A stretch of DNA of 64,000 bases, taken from Bacteroidota bacterium. Lineage in GTDB: Bacteria > Bacteroidota > Bacteroidia > Cytophagales > Cyclobacteriaceae. This document shows, piece by piece, positions 63,008 through 64,000 of this stretch (within the stretch, counting starts at the first letter, position 1; each line of letters starts with the position of its first letter). The DNA lies in the NCBI GenBank assembly GCA_018266435.1, contig JAFEAL010000002.1:124001-188000 (forward strand), given 5' to 3'. The notes under the pieces were generated by a model. It was not told the DNA's origin. It ran no database searches and saw nothing but the letters and a program-made list of their open reading frames with translations. The position numbers were made by a program, and so were the translations under genes.

Positions 63008-64000
63008 TCATTCCTTAATTCCCACCAGGTCCAGCATAAATGCTTGGCGCATGGCTTCTTCTTTAATAGCACGGAAACGGCCTGAGGCTCCGCCATGGCC
63101 GGCATCCATGTTGGTGTAGAGCAGCAGCACATTGTGATCGGTTTTCATGGTACGGAGTTTGGCCACCCATTTGGCCGGTTCCCAATACTGCACCTGGCTA
63201 TCGTGCAGACCGGTAGTCACCAACAGGTTAGGATAGTTTTTCTTTTCTACCTGATCATACGGTGAGTAAGAAAGCATGTACTCGTACTGCTCTTTGATGT
63301 TGGGGTTACCCCACTCGCGCCACTCAAAGGTGGTGAGTGGTATGCTCTCGTCCATCATAGTGGTGATTACATCCACAAAGGGCACGGCTGCAATTACGCC
63401 CTTATATAAATCCGGGCGCATGTTGGTAATGGCACCCATTAACAAGCCACCCGCACTGCCACCGTAGGCAAACAGCTTATCTTGAGCTGCATACTTATTG
63501 GCAATTAGGTATTCAGAACAATCAATGAAATCGGTAAATGTGTTTTTTTTGTTCATCATCTTACCGTCTTCATACCATTTGCCGCCCATCTCCTGGCCAC
63601 CGCGAATGTGTGCCAGCGCATATACAAACCCGCGGTTCAATAAACTCAGGCGGTTAGAGCTGAATGAAGCATACGAGGTAGCCCCATACGATCCGTACGC
63701 ATATTGCAGGCACGGATTGGTTCCATCTTTTTTGAATTGGTCTTTGCGGTAAACAATCGAGACAGGCACCATCGCACCATCGCGGGCTTTGGCCATCACG
63801 CGCTCAGTGGCATAATCTTCGGGTTTAAATCCGCCCAATACTTCGCGTTGCTTGAGCAATTTTTTTTCTTTTGTTACGATGTCGTAATCGAAAGTGGAAG
63901 GCGGAGTGGTCATGGATTGATAATTGTACCGGATTACACCGGTCTCCAACTCGGGGTTATTATCGATACCGGCTACATAGGCCGGCTCGCCAAAGTCAAT
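63008..64000 (-). CDS. S9 prolyl oligopeptidase / oligopeptidase B-like, partial (N-terminus beyond window)
   Basis: The frame stays open to the window edge, so only the last 330 residues are seen, covering the alpha/beta-hydrolase domain. The catalytic Ser is in FAYGGSAGGLLMGA, the Asp in TTGLHDSQVQYWEPAKW, and the His in NMDAGHGGASGRF. RGGQEMGGKWYEDGK and LAYGSYG-type (YAYGSYGATSYASF) blocks match oligopeptidase B. It cleaves short peptides, often after basic residues; the exact specificity is not shown by this fragment. Confidence 0.93.
   Translation of the reverse strand: MDFGEPAYVAGIDNNPELETGVIRYNYQSMTTPPSTFDYDIVTKEKKLLKQREVLGGFKPEDYATERVMAKARDGAMVPVSIVYRKDQFKKDGTNPCLQYAYGSYGATSYASFSSNRLSLLNRGFVYALAHIRGGQEMGGKWYEDGKMMNKKNTFTDFIDCSEYLIANKYAAQDKLFAYGGSAGGLLMGAITNMRPDLYKGVIAAVPFVDVITTMMDESIPLTTFEWREWGNPNIKEQYEYMLSYSPYDQVEKKNYPNLLVTTGLHDSQVQYWEPAKWVAKLRTMKTDHNVLLLYTNMDAGHGGASGRFRAIKEEAMRQAFMLDLVGIKE

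Overview
The window is chromosomal DNA of a Bacteroidota bacterium, most likely of the Cytophagales (Cyclobacteriaceae-like). The evidence is: a secreted protein with a type IX secretion C-terminal sorting domain, a TonB transducer co-transcribed with an ECF sigma factor, SusC-like CarboxypepD_reg domains, PadR-linked MacB/FtsX permeases with the Bacteroidota prefix domain, BT_3928- and DUF1599-family genes, ATG starts without clear Shine-Dalgarno sequences, and promoters of the Bacteroidota form TTG-N19-TAnnTTTG. No rRNA, CRISPR array, transposase or integrase gene was found.

Layout. 1-4.3 kb: end of an amino-acid permease, an ECF sigma/TonB pair and a divergent von Willebrand-factor A (vWA) protein. 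4.4-9.3 kb: surface-polysaccharide genes (two paralogous GT4 glycosyltransferases around a GDP-mannose 4,6-dehydratase, a membrane-anchored methyltransferase and a third glycosyltransferase-like gene). 9.4-13.6 kb: YcxB-like protein, RecX, LysE-type exporter, Spy-like periplasmic protein, MBL hydrolase and signal peptidase I. 13.7-20.8 kb: minus-strand DUF58-transglutaminase-MoxR-TPR operon. 20.9-29.4 kb: PrmA, a 1556-residue exported protein of unknown function, GpmI and two small exported proteins. 29.5-31.6 kb: small membrane protein, a two-domain NTF2/DinB lipoprotein and a cupin. 31.7-39.8 kb: three MacB/FtsX-type permeases with a PadR regulator. 40-46.2 kb: RlpA, TauE-like permease, class Ia ribonucleotide reductase (nrdB-nrdA), and L21-L27. 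46.5-52.4 kb: GH3 glycosidase, small coiled-coil protein, N-formylglutamate amidohydrolase, lipoproteins, TpiA and ProS. 52.5-59.4 kb: a Gly/Tyr/Met-rich secreted protein, a FadL/OmpP1-type porin, shikimate kinase, a DoxX/BT_3928 protein, DUF1599, FolP and a SpoU methyltransferase. 59.4-62.9 kb: an accessory patch with tRNA-Ser(UGA), an AT-rich metallophosphoesterase gene between two attC-like folded sites, and a type IX secretion substrate. 63.0-64 kb: C-terminal part of an oligopeptidase B-like S9 peptidase.

Most of the window is housekeeping and envelope biology. The clearest unexplained signals are the integron-cassette-like insertion at about 60.2-61.2 kb, a 90-bp stretch identical between two otherwise divergent permease genes, and the low-complexity secreted protein at 52.5 kb. 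All functional calls come from motif reading; no database search was run.
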